A stretch of 64,000 nucleotides of DNA. Origin: Actinoplanes sandaracinus. Its GTDB lineage: Bacteria > Actinomycetota > Actinomycetes > Mycobacteriales > Micromonosporaceae. The notes under the pieces are model-generated. The model was not told where the DNA came from and made no database searches. It was given only the letters and a program-made list of their open reading frames with translations. The stretch lies in contig NZ_JASCTH010000036.1 in NCBI RefSeq assembly GCF_030009775.1, positions 1 through 64,000 on the forward strand. Reading direction: 5' to 3'. A program made the translations under genes and the position numbers. Below, in pieces: positions 49,599 through 58,130 of this stretch; position 1 is the stretch's first letter; every line of letters starts with the position of its first letter.

Positions 49599-49640
49599 AT
49601 GATCGCGTGGGGGCCGCGGCGGCACGGGGTGCGCCGGTGA
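49599..49640 (+). CDS. 13-residue leader peptide ORF
   Basis: ATG 49599 is preceded by GGGGGAGG, the best ribosome site in the region, and encodes MIAWGPRRHGVRR. Its stop TGA (49638-49640) overlaps the GTG start of ankyrin gene 2 (49637-49639). The main gene has no good ribosome site of its own, so it is probably translated by coupling to this leader, which follows the tRNA-like sequence by 29 bases. Confidence 0.5.
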   Translation: MIAWGPRRHGVRR

Positions 49641-51148
49641 GCGGGTGGAGCGGTTGGGACGCCATCACCCCGCGCGAGTGGCAGCGAGTGCGCCGCTACG
49701 CCGTCCCCGGCTGGATGATCGCGGAGTGCACCGAGGCCCGCGAGCGCGGTGACTGGCGGGCGGCCTGCGCGGCCGCGGCGGTCGACGTCACCTTCGCCTC
49801 GCCGGGCCCGGCCGCCGAGATGCTCGCCGGGTTCGCCCCCGATCTGCTCCGCTGGCACCTGCCGCGCGCGCTCGGCGGGACGACGATGCTCGACCCCGAC
49901 CGCGCGTTCGTCCTGGCCCCGGACGGCCCGGTCCACGCGGACACCGTGGTGCTCGTCGTGCGGACGCCACCGTCGGCGGAGCACGCCCAGCGGCTCACCC
50001 TCGACGCGGTCCGTGCCGGTGACGTCGAGGGCGACGTGGTCTTTCCCCTCCCGCCCCACCTGTGGGACGCGCGCCGGGCCGGCGAGCTGCGCGAGGTGGC
50101 GCGGGCGGTCCGCCTGCCCCCCTCCGCCGACTGGACGGAGGCCTGGGCCACGTCGGAGTGGCGATTCGGCGTCAGGTCGCCGGGCGACTTCCACCTGCTG
50201 CGGCGCGTCGATCCGACATTCGCCGGCCGCGAGGTGCGCCGGGTCGCCGCCCAGTTCGGCCGCACGTCCTGGGCGCTCTGGTCCGACGCCTACCGCCGCA
50301 GCGACGTGCGCCTGGAGGTCGACGGCGACGGGGTGCGCGTGGTCGAGCTGTCCCTGGGCAGGCTGCAGCCGAACCCGTTCCGGGCGGTGCCCTGCCTGCA
50401 TCTCGGCCTGTTGTGCGCCCCGATCGACCTCAACCTCCTGCACTTGGGCCTGATCAGCCCCGAGGGCCTGCACCCGCTGGTCCGCGAGGCCCTGACCCCG
50501 GACGATCCGGGCGGCCCCGTGAGCTCGCCGGTCACCGCCGGTTTCGACGAGGAGGACCTGGTCCGGGTCCGCTGCGGTGGCGTCTGGCACTGGGTCGGCG
50601 TGCGCGCGGCCCGCCTCGAGTTGCACGAGCACAGCCGGGAGGAGCGGCAGCGTGAGCTGTCTCTGCGGGCTCTCGGTGGGGCCGTGACCGGCTGTTTCGC
50701 CGTCGCCGAGCACTGGCGTCACGGCGGCTCTCTGCCGAAACGGCTGCGCGCCCACCGGCGCGACCTCTGGCTGCGGCTGCGCCACGGCGGCACCCGCGTG
50801 CTGCTCGCCCTGCTCGACGCGGGTCTCGACCCACACGTTCGAGACGGCGCCGGGCGCACCCTGCTGCACGAGCTGGGCCGGTTCGACGTGAGCGTGCTGC
50901 CCCGCCTGCTGGCCGAGGGTCTCCTCGTCAACGCCCGCGACCGGGACGGCAACACCCCGCTGTTCCTCGCGGTGTCCCGGCGCTGGCCCACTCCCATGGT
51001 CACCGCCCTGGTCGACGCGGGCGCCAGCCCGCACATCGTCAACCGGAACCGCATGTCCGTGCTCGACCAGTGCGGCGTCATGGAGAGTCGCGACGACCTG
51101 GCGCCCGAGTGGGCCGCCGCCATCGCCTATGTCAGGGAGAAGGCATGA
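49637..51148 (+). CDS. Ankyrin-repeat protein, paralogue 2
   Basis: The product has 503 residues. It repeats the architecture of the 47852 protein: an unknown N-terminal domain (RRYAVPGWMIAECTEARERG, DLLRWHLPRALGG, LHPLVREALTPD, VRVRCGGVWHWVGVRAARLE) and C-terminal ankyrin repeats (LLALLDAGLDPHVRDGAGRT, VLPRLLAEGLLVNARDRDGN, MVTALVDAGASPHIVNRN). The paralogues are clearly homologous over their whole length but diverged, so the duplication is not recent. GTG 49637 overlaps the leader stop. The gene's own stop overlaps the MoxR start by ATGA, so it belongs to the MoxR/vWA operon. Confidence 0.8.
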   Translation: MSGWSGWDAITPREWQRVRRYAVPGWMIAECTEARERGDWRAACAAAAVDVTFASPGPAAEMLAGFAPDLLRWHLPRALGGTTMLDPDRAFVLAPDGPVHADTVVLVVRTPPSAEHAQRLTLDAVRAGDVEGDVVFPLPPHLWDARRAGELREVARAVRLPPSADWTEAWATSEWRFGVRSPGDFHLLRRVDPTFAGREVRRVAAQFGRTSWALWSDAYRRSDVRLEVDGDGVRVVELSLGRLQPNPFRAVPCLHLGLLCAPIDLNLLHLGLISPEGLHPLVREALTPDDPGGPVSSPVTAGFDEEDLVRVRCGGVWHWVGVRAARLELHEHSREERQRELSLRALGGAVTGCFAVAEHWRHGGSLPKRLRAHRRDLWLRLRHGGTRVLLALLDAGLDPHVRDGAGRTLLHELGRFDVSVLPRLLAEGLLVNARDRDGNTPLFLAVSRRWPTPMVTALVDAGASPHIVNRNRMSVLDQCGVMESRDDLAPEWAAAIAYVREKA

Positions 51149-52323
51149 CCTCCGGACTCGACGCCGCCGACGCGCTGCTGCGCCGGATCGGGGCGACCCG
51201 CACCGAACCGGTCACCGACCATCGTGCCGCCGCGCTCGCGCTCTGTGTCGCCGCGAACCTGCCGGTGCTGCTCTGGGGCGAACCGGGCATCGGCAAGTCG
51301 GCGACCCTCGCCCAGCTCGCCGACGGTCTTGAGGTGCCGCTGGAGACGGTGATCGCGAGCGTCCACGAGCCGTCCGACTTCGCCGGCCTGCCGATCGTCG
51401 GCGACGACCCGGCCGTGCAGGGTGTGCCGATGGCGCCACCCGACTGGGCGGTCCGGCTCGCTCGCCGTGGCCGTGGCCTGCTCTTCTTCGACGAGTTGTC
51501 GTCGGCTCCGCCCGCCGTGCAGGCCGCCCTGCTGCGGGTCGTGCTGGAGCGGCGGGTCGGCAGCCTCACCCTCCCGCCCGAGGTGCGCATCGTCGCCGCC
51601 GCGAACCCGCCGGCCAGTGCCGCCGACGGCTGGCACCTGAGCCCGCCGCTGGCCAACCGGTTCGTCCATTTGCACTGGACACACGATCCCCGGGTCGTCG
51701 CCCGGGGGCTCGCCGGCGTCTGGCCGCAGATCGGCGTCCCCGCTGTGGTGCCCGAGCGGGCCGCCGGCGCCCTGGCCCGGGCCCGCGGTGTGATCGCCGG
51801 CTTCCTCACCGCCCGGCCCGGCCTGACCCACCACCTGCCGGCCGACGCCGAGGCCCGCGGCGGCGCGTGGCCCTCGCCCCGCACCTGGGACATGGTGCTG
51901 CGCCTGCTGGTCTTCCACTTCTGCTCCGGGACCAGCCGCGAGGCCCTGGCCACGGCGGTGATCGGCGCGGTCGGTGACGGCGCCGGGCTGGAACTCACCA
52001 CCTACCTCGACGAGCTCGACCTGCCCGATCCCGAGCGGGTGCTGGCCAACCCGGCCGCGTTCACGCTGCCCGAGCGCGGTGACCGCCAGCTCGCCTTCCT
52101 CACCGCGGTGGTCGCCGCGATCGAGGCGTCGGTGACCCGCGAGCGGTGGGAGGCCGGCTGGACGGTCCTCGCCAAGGCGGTCGACGCCGGGGTGCCCGAC
52201 GTGGCCGCCCGGGCCGCGTTCGACCTGGCCCGCATGCGCGACCCGGACTGGCCGGTGCCGGCCTCGATCGACGCCTTCCTGGGCGTGCTCACCGCGTCCG
52301 GATTGCTGACCGGTGGCTCCTGA
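51145..52323 (+). CDS. MoxR-type AAA+ ATPase
   Basis: The product has 392 residues. Walker A is GEPGIGKS (45-52), Walker B is LLFFDELSS with Asp116, and sensor and arginine regions follow (VRIVAAANPP, LSPPLANRFVHLHW). This is the MoxR/RavA branch, whose members act as chaperone-like remodelling ATPases, typically with a vWA protein as partner (established knowledge). ATG 51145 overlaps the ankyrin 2 stop, and the vWA gene starts 11 bases inside its 3' end, so all three are co-translated. Confidence 0.9.
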   Translation: MTSGLDAADALLRRIGATRTEPVTDHRAAALALCVAANLPVLLWGEPGIGKSATLAQLADGLEVPLETVIASVHEPSDFAGLPIVGDDPAVQGVPMAPPDWAVRLARRGRGLLFFDELSSAPPAVQAALLRVVLERRVGSLTLPPEVRIVAAANPPASAADGWHLSPPLANRFVHLHWTHDPRVVARGLAGVWPQIGVPAVVPERAAGALARARGVIAGFLTARPGLTHHLPADAEARGGAWPSPRTWDMVLRLLVFHFCSGTSREALATAVIGAVGDGAGLELTTYLDELDLPDPERVLANPAAFTLPERGDRQLAFLTAVVAAIEASVTRERWEAGWTVLAKAVDAGVPDVAARAAFDLARMRDPDWPVPASIDAFLGVLTASGLLTGGS

Positions 52324-53776
52324 CCTCGCCCCCGGCGCCACCGCCCGCCCGGCCGTCCCCGTGCAGGGCGGCCCCGCCGGTGAGCCGCGGCCTGCGCCCG
52401 GCGGTGAGCCGCGGCCTGCGCCCGGCGGTGACCCGCGGCCTGCGCCCGGCGGTGACCCGCGGCCTGCGCCTGCCGGCGAGTCGCGGCCTGCGCCCGCCGA
52501 CGGCGTCACCGGTGAGCCGCCGGGTGAGCCCGCCGGCGGTGCCGCCGCTGAGCCACTGCCACCGGGAACCAGCGGCGAGGTGGGAACCGGTCACGCGCCG
52601 GAGGACGCCGCCCGGGTCCTGGACCGCACGAAACTGCTGGCCGCGCGCCTGAAGGCGGCCGGCGCCCAGCCCTACCTGGCATCGGCTCTCTACAGCCTCA
52701 CCGTCGTGCCCACCCACGGCGTGCCGACCATGGGCGTGGACCGGCACTGGCGCTGCTACGTGAATCCCGCGTTCGTCGACGCGACGCCGGTCCATGAGCT
52801 GGCCGCCGTCTGGGTGCACGAGGCCGCCCACCTGCTGCGCGACCACCACGGCCGGGCCGCTCTGGTCGCGCCCGAGCTGCGGCACGACCACCACCGCGTC
52901 AACATCGCCCAGGATTGCGAGATCAACGACGACCTGTCGGCGCTGCCGTCCGACGCGCTGAGACCGGCGATGTTCGGCCTGCCCGACGGCCAGATGTTCG
53001 AGCAGTACCTGCCCGCCATCCCGCCCACCCCGCATCACCCGGAGTGCGGGTCGGGCGCGCACGGCCGGGCGATGCCGTGGGAGAACTCCGACGCCGCCCG
53101 GGTCAGCCCGGTCGAGGCCGCCGCGATCCGCCGCCAGACCGCTCAGGAGCTGCGCGCCCACGCCAAGGCCCGGGGCCGGTTGCCGGACGGCTGGCGGCGC
53201 TGGGCCGACGAGATCCTGGAGCCTGTCGTCGACTGGCGGCGGGCACTCGCCGGGGCGGTCCGGGAAGCAGCCTCCTGGGCTTCCGGCGCGGTCGACTACA
53301 CCTATCAGCGCCCGTCGCGGCGCGGCGCCGCCGTACCGCGCGTGGTCTTCCCCAGCCTGCGCCGCCCGATGCCCCGGGTCGCGGTCGTCGTCGACACGTC
53401 CGGCTCGATGGGCGACGACGAGTTGCGCGCCGTCCTCGGCGAGGTCGCCGGTGTGCTCCGGGTCGTCGGCATCGGCCGCAACCGCGTCACCGTCCTGGCC
53501 TGTGACGCCGACGTGCACGCGGTCCGTCGCACCGCCACGGTCGGTGACATCGTGCTCTCCGGTGGCGGCGGCACCGACATGCGGGTGGGCATCGACCATG
53601 CCCTCCGCGGCCCGGAACGGCCACACATCATCATCGTCCTCACCGACGGCTACACCCCGTGGCCGCAGACGCGGCCCGGTGGCGTCCGCGTCGTCGCCGG
53701 CCTGGTCGGTTCCGGCACCGTCTCCCCACCCGCCTGGATCGAGACCATCCGCATCCCCCTGGACCAGCCCGACTGA
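52313..53776 (+). CDS. Metallopeptidase-like (DUF2201) protein with C-terminal vWA domain
   Basis: The product has 487 residues. A Pro/Gly-rich N-terminus (about 20-85) contains an 8-residue repeat. Next is a peptidase-like domain with the zinc motif HEAAH (His169, Glu170, His173), then the vWA domain with MIDAS DTSGS starting at Asp361, and the remaining MIDAS residues in GGGGTDMRVGID and LTDGYT. This DUF2201/vWA pair is the usual partner of MoxR ATPases. GTG 52313 lies within the MoxR gene; no separate ribosome site is needed if translation is coupled. The protein may cut or remodel a target selected by the repeat proteins of the operon. Confidence 0.85.
   Translation: MAPDLAPGATARPAVPVQGGPAGEPRPAPGGEPRPAPGGDPRPAPGGDPRPAPAGESRPAPADGVTGEPPGEPAGGAAAEPLPPGTSGEVGTGHAPEDAARVLDRTKLLAARLKAAGAQPYLASALYSLTVVPTHGVPTMGVDRHWRCYVNPAFVDATPVHELAAVWVHEAAHLLRDHHGRAALVAPELRHDHHRVNIAQDCEINDDLSALPSDALRPAMFGLPDGQMFEQYLPAIPPTPHHPECGSGAHGRAMPWENSDAARVSPVEAAAIRRQTAQELRAHAKARGRLPDGWRRWADEILEPVVDWRRALAGAVREAASWASGAVDYTYQRPSRRGAAVPRVVFPSLRRPMPRVAVVVDTSGSMGDDELRAVLGEVAGVLRVVGIGRNRVTVLACDADVHAVRRTATVGDIVLSGGGGTDMRVGIDHALRGPERPHIIIVLTDGYTPWPQTRPGGVRVVAGLVGSGTVSPPAWIETIRIPLDQPD
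52379..52498 (+). repeat. Five tandem 24-bp repeats in the vWA gene
   Basis: Five consecutive units (GGTGAGCCGCGGCCTGCGCC plus four bases, with small changes in units 3-5) encode GEPRPAPG, GEPRPAPG, GDPRPAPG, GDPRPAPA and GESRPAPA. Near-identical units suggest recent slippage, so the linker length may vary among strains. Confidence 0.85.
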
Positions 53777-54048
53777 TCAAACCCCGCGCCGGTACGAGGT
53801 TCCGCCCACGACAACCGCACCCGGCGCCGTCCCGTGCCTCCCGCGCGAGGCCGCCGCGGGTCGAGGCCACAGCGCGACCGCCGGGCTGCGCTCCGCTACC
53901 GGTTCTGCCGGAACCCACACCGCCGGGTCCACCGGCTCTGCGGGCGCCAGGTCTCCCAGCGCGTCACTTAGCGCGTCACCCGGCGGGGAACGCAGGACCC
54001 GCTTTCGAGCGATATCCACCCCGCCCGGCCGACCGCTACCGTTTCCCG

Positions 54049-57000
54049 GTGCGTTCCCGGCCGACCTCGACGCTGCCGGGACGCCGTCTCGTGCTCGCCG
54101 TCACCGGCGTGGCGGCGGCCGCGTGTCTCGGCTACGTCCTCGTCCGGCATCAGGGCGCGCTCTCCACCGCCGACGAGCTGGCCAGCGTGGGAAGCCTGAT
54201 CGTCGCCGTGACGGTCGCGTTCCTGAGCTTCCGGACGTCACCGCAGACGGCGCGGGCGGCCGGCGCCGATGGCGAGGACGAGACGGCCCGCCGCCTGGCC
54301 GCCCAGGTCCGCCGGCAGTGGCTCGACGAGATCGGCGTCCGCCGCCTGCACCACCCGCGGGCGTTGCGCCTGCGCTGGACTCCGTCCCGCCCGGCCGCCG
54401 CGGGCGTCGCACCGCCGCGACCGGGCCGCCTCGACGGCGGCGCCCCGGCCGCCCGGCACCTGGTCGCGCTGGTCCGCCGCACCCGCCCCGGCCAGCTGGT
54501 GGTGCTGGGCCCGCCGGGCTCCGGCAAGTCCAGTCTGGCCACGCTGTTCACGATCGCCGCGATCGACCTGGCCGAGCCGGGCGATCCGGTGCCGGTGCTG
54601 CTGGCACTGCCGGCCTGGGACACTCGGGTTCCACTCGACGACTGGATCACGCGCCGGATCGACGACGGATACCCAGGCATGGCGGGCGCTCTGGTGGCGG
54701 CCGGACGTGTCCTGCCCGTGCTCGACGGCCTCGACGAACTGCCCGGACCCGCCCTCGCCGCGGCGTTCGACGAGCTGAACCGGGTCGCCGCCATCCTGCC
54801 CGGGCTGGTCGTCACCTGTCGTGTCGACGAGTACGAGAAGGCGGTCGCCGGGGAGGGCCCGCTGTCGAATGCCGCTGTCGTCCGTATCGAGCCGGTCCCG
54901 CCGGACGACGCCCTCGCCTTTCTCGCCGACAGCGACGTCCGCGGCAGCACGCGCTGGCAGCCGGTCGCCGACCGGCTGCGCGAGGATCCCGGGGGCGAGT
55001 TGGCCGGCACCCTCGCCACCCCACTGATGATCTCGCTGGCCCGTTCGGTCTACCGGTCACCGGCGACCGAGCCGCGGCGACTGCTCGACATGGCGGGGGA
55101 CGCGGTCGACCGGCACCTGCTGGAGGAGTTCGCGCGGGCCGCGTACCCGAGCCCGACGCCTCGCCGCTGGCTGGGCCTGCTCGCCCGCGGCACCCATCTG
55201 CGCTGGTGGACGATCGCCGCCATGGTCCACCCTGTCGTGATCATCGCGGTCGTCGGCGGCGTCGTCGCGGCCCTCGGCGCGGCGGCCGGGGCAGGCGTCG
55301 CCGCGCTGACCGGTTACCGGATCGGCGCCGCGACCGCCTATGCGACCGTGACCGGCCTGGCTTTCGGCGTCCTCGCCGGGCTGCGTGCCGCCCGCACCTC
55401 GCGCGGCGACGAGCCGTCCGGCGCCTTCGCGGTCATCACGGCGGCCCTGCGGGACGGCCTCGCCAGCGGCATGATCTTCGCCGCGGGAGCAACCATCGTC
55501 CTGCTGACCGGCGGCGGCATCACGGACGGCACCAACGCGGACGGCGGCACGGGGGGTGGCGACGCCGGGGGATGGGCCGGCTTGAGCGGCCCGCCCGGCG
55601 CCGATCCGTTCGGCCTGCTCGGGCCGCTCGTGCTGCTCGGCGTCGTCGGCGGCACCGTGTTCGGCATCATCAGCAACGGCTTGGCCGCGGGCCGCCGGAT
55701 CGTCCCGCACCGGTTCGGCCGCCGCGCCGGCTCGCTACCGCGGCGGATCGCCGAGGGCTGTCTGACCGCGTCGCCGTTCGCGATCGCCGTGGCCGTGGTG
55801 ATCGCCGTCCTGGCCGGCATCGAGCGGTGGCGACCGGAGCGGGGCCTGCTGGAGGTGCTGCCGTTCGCGCTGGCCGTCGCCGTGGCCACCGCTGTCGGCG
55901 GCGCGCTCGTGATCGGTGTCCCGATCGGTGCCGGACGATGGCTGAGCGTCCCCGACGGGTCCGAACCGGACGAGGCCACCGCCGCGACGTTCCGTTCGTC
56001 GCTGCGTGTCGAACGCGAGACGCTGCTGGTCACCACGCTCGGGGCGGGCTTCGCGGTGGGCGTGGTCACCGCGGCCGCGGTCGGCCTCTTCGGCGGCGGC
56101 GTGACCGGCCTCGGCGGCGGCAGCACGGCCGCGGCGGCAGCCCTGGCCGCCGGACTGGCGGCGGTCCCGGTGATGGTGCTGGCCGCGTTCGGGTCCGGCG
56201 CCCCGTGGACGGCCTACACGGCCGCCCGGCTGTGGCTGGCCGCCCGCGGCCGGCTGCCCTGGCGGTTGACCCACTTCCTGGAGGGCGCCCATCACCGGCA
56301 GATCCTGCGCCGGGACGGCCCGGCATACCAGTTCCGCCACGAACGCCTGCGGTTCCACCTGTCCGGCGACCCGCCCGCCGCCTCACCCACCCCGAGATCA
56401 CATCCTTCGGTGGTACGCCGCCGCACCACCACCGTGACAGCGGTAGCCGGGGTGGTCCTGCTGGCGGTCACCGGCCTGACCGTGGTCCCCGACGCGGTCA
56501 GGACGGTCGGCGCGAAGCTGGCCGAGGCGAGTTGCCGTGTCTCGATCACCGTGGTCGCCTCGCCGGAGAAGGCGGACGCGCTCGCCCGGCTGGTCGCCGT
56601 CTACAACAGCTCGCGCAGCGCCGTCTGCAACCAGGTCCGGCTCGTCGCCGGCGCCCGCGATCCGCTGGCAGCGCCGGATCCACGCCAGGCCCAGGTGTGG
56701 ATCCCCGCCTCGTCGGTCGCGGTGGACCTGCTGCGCCGCCGTGAGCCCGCGGCTCTCGCCGACCCGTCCGCGGTCGACGGGTTGCCCCGTCTCACCCACG
56801 ATTCCCTGGTCCTGGCCGTGCCGGAGACCGCGCTGCCGCATCTCGGTTCGGCCGGGTGGCCGCAGATCGTCGATCATCTCGTCGAACCCGGCCGGTGGCA
56901 GGCCGACACCGGCGGGCGTCTCGGACCGTTGACCGTGGCCGTGCCGGATCCCACCGGGTCGGTGGCCGGCCTGGCCGCCCTGCACGGCATCACCGGCGCC

Positions 57001-58017
57001 GTCCTCGGGCGGTCGCCCACTGCAGCCGACCTCGCGGCGCCCGATACCCGTCACCGGGTACGCGAGGTGCTGGCCGGCGCGACCGTGACGCAGGAGCCGT
57101 CCACGGCCCTGTGTGAGGCCGATGCACCGCACGGAGTCACGGTGATGATCACGAACGCGGCGGTCGTGCGGGACGCCGACCGGGGGATGTGGTGCCCGCA
57201 TCGGCCCCGTTTTCGGTGGGCGGTGGTCCCCCTGACCGATCCGGGACCGTCCGTCGACCTGCCCTACGTGGTCATGTCCTCGGCGGACGCCGAGCAGCGA
57301 CGCGTCGCCACCGGCTTCCGGGATTTCCTGCTGCGAGCGCTGGGTTCGGCCGACGACCATCGGCTCGGCTATCGCCTCGGGCCGGCCCGCGCGGTGTGGC
57401 TCGCGCCGGCGACGACCGAGGCCGTTGCCGGCATGTGGGATTCGGTGCGCCCGCCGGTGACCGCGATCCTGCTGGTCGACGCCTCCGGCTCGATGGGTGG
57501 CGCCCGGATGGCCTTCATGCACGCGGCGATGCGGGCCGGCATGATGCGGCTCACCGGCGACGATCGTCTGGGCCTGTGGTCTTTCTCCGGCACCGCCGGC
57601 GCGGCCGATCCCGGATATCGGGAGCATGTGCCGGTCGGTCCGGCCGGTGAGGTCCGGGATCGGGTGAGCGACGCGCTGGCACGCCTGCGCCCGGCCGGGG
57701 ACACACCTCTGGCCGCCGCGGTGCAGGGGGTGCGGGAACGGATCCGGCGCACGATGCCCTCCGATCGGCGGGTGAACCTGATCGTGGTGACCGACGACGC
57801 CGACTCCGGAGGCCCTCTGGGGGTTCGGGCTCCGGCGGGTGCGGGCGGTCCCGGTGGGCCCGCCGTGCGGACCATCTTCATCGGGTCGCCGGAGGAAGCC
57901 GAGGATCTCTATGTCCGTTCACTGTGGAAGTCGTTCTCGGTACCCGGCGACGCGGCGATGTGGCGGGCCGACTCGGCCGTGGAGACGGTGGAGGCGTTCC
58001 GGAGAGCCTTCGGCTGA
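54049..58017 (+). CDS. Membrane NACHT NTPase fused to binding-protein-like and vWA domains
   Basis: The product has 1322 residues. Two N-terminal hydrophobic segments (about 10-26 and 40-62) precede a NACHT NTPase with Walker A GPPGSGKS at 154-161 and Walker B LPVLDGLDELPG with Asp226. A block of about eight membrane helices (about 390-730) follows, then the stretch GRLPWRLTHFLEGAHHRQIL ... YQFRHERL shared with the 22894 NACHT protein. After a further helix (about 790-815) comes a region like an extracellular solute-binding protein (SCRVSITVVASPEKADALAR ... NSS, WPQIVDHL), then a C-terminal vWA domain with complete MIDAS (DASGS from Asp1144, GDTPLAAAV, VTDDAD). The start GTG 54049 opens at the first hydrophobic stretch; no good ribosome site. 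The gene follows the vWA gene by 270 bases. Confidence 0.8.
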   Translation: MRSRPTSTLPGRRLVLAVTGVAAAACLGYVLVRHQGALSTADELASVGSLIVAVTVAFLSFRTSPQTARAAGADGEDETARRLAAQVRRQWLDEIGVRRLHHPRALRLRWTPSRPAAAGVAPPRPGRLDGGAPAARHLVALVRRTRPGQLVVLGPPGSGKSSLATLFTIAAIDLAEPGDPVPVLLALPAWDTRVPLDDWITRRIDDGYPGMAGALVAAGRVLPVLDGLDELPGPALAAAFDELNRVAAILPGLVVTCRVDEYEKAVAGEGPLSNAAVVRIEPVPPDDALAFLADSDVRGSTRWQPVADRLREDPGGELAGTLATPLMISLARSVYRSPATEPRRLLDMAGDAVDRHLLEEFARAAYPSPTPRRWLGLLARGTHLRWWTIAAMVHPVVIIAVVGGVVAALGAAAGAGVAALTGYRIGAATAYATVTGLAFGVLAGLRAARTSRGDEPSGAFAVITAALRDGLASGMIFAAGATIVLLTGGGITDGTNADGGTGGGDAGGWAGLSGPPGADPFGLLGPLVLLGVVGGTVFGIISNGLAAGRRIVPHRFGRRAGSLPRRIAEGCLTASPFAIAVAVVIAVLAGIERWRPERGLLEVLPFALAVAVATAVGGALVIGVPIGAGRWLSVPDGSEPDEATAATFRSSLRVERETLLVTTLGAGFAVGVVTAAAVGLFGGGVTGLGGGSTAAAAALAAGLAAVPVMVLAAFGSGAPWTAYTAARLWLAARGRLPWRLTHFLEGAHHRQILRRDGPAYQFRHERLRFHLSGDPPAASPTPRSHPSVVRRRTTTVTAVAGVVLLAVTGLTVVPDAVRTVGAKLAEASCRVSITVVASPEKADALARLVAVYNSSRSAVCNQVRLVAGARDPLAAPDPRQAQVWIPASSVAVDLLRRREPAALADPSAVDGLPRLTHDSLVLAVPETALPHLGSAGWPQIVDHLVEPGRWQADTGGRLGPLTVAVPDPTGSVAGLAALHGITGAVLGRSPTAADLAAPDTRHRVREVLAGATVTQEPSTALCEADAPHGVTVMITNAAVVRDADRGMWCPHRPRFRWAVVPLTDPGPSVDLPYVVMSSADAEQRRVATGFRDFLLRALGSADDHRLGYRLGPARAVWLAPATTEAVAGMWDSVRPPVTAILLVDASGSMGGARMAFMHAAMRAGMMRLTGDDRLGLWSFSGTAGAADPGYREHVPVGPAGEVRDRVSDALARLRPAGDTPLAAAVQGVRERIRRTMPSDRRVNLIVVTDDADSGGPLGVRAPAGAGGPGGPAVRTIFIGSPEEAEDLYVRSLWKSFSVPGDAAMWRADSAVETVEAFRRAFG

Positions 58018-58130
58018 GCCCGCCGGAAGGCGCGACAAGTGAACCGCGATTCCCGTGTCCGGAGTAGTGGTGACAGCGCTGGGGATGGCGCTGCCTTCCC
58101 AAGAAGTTAACCCTGGCCTACGGTCCTCGC

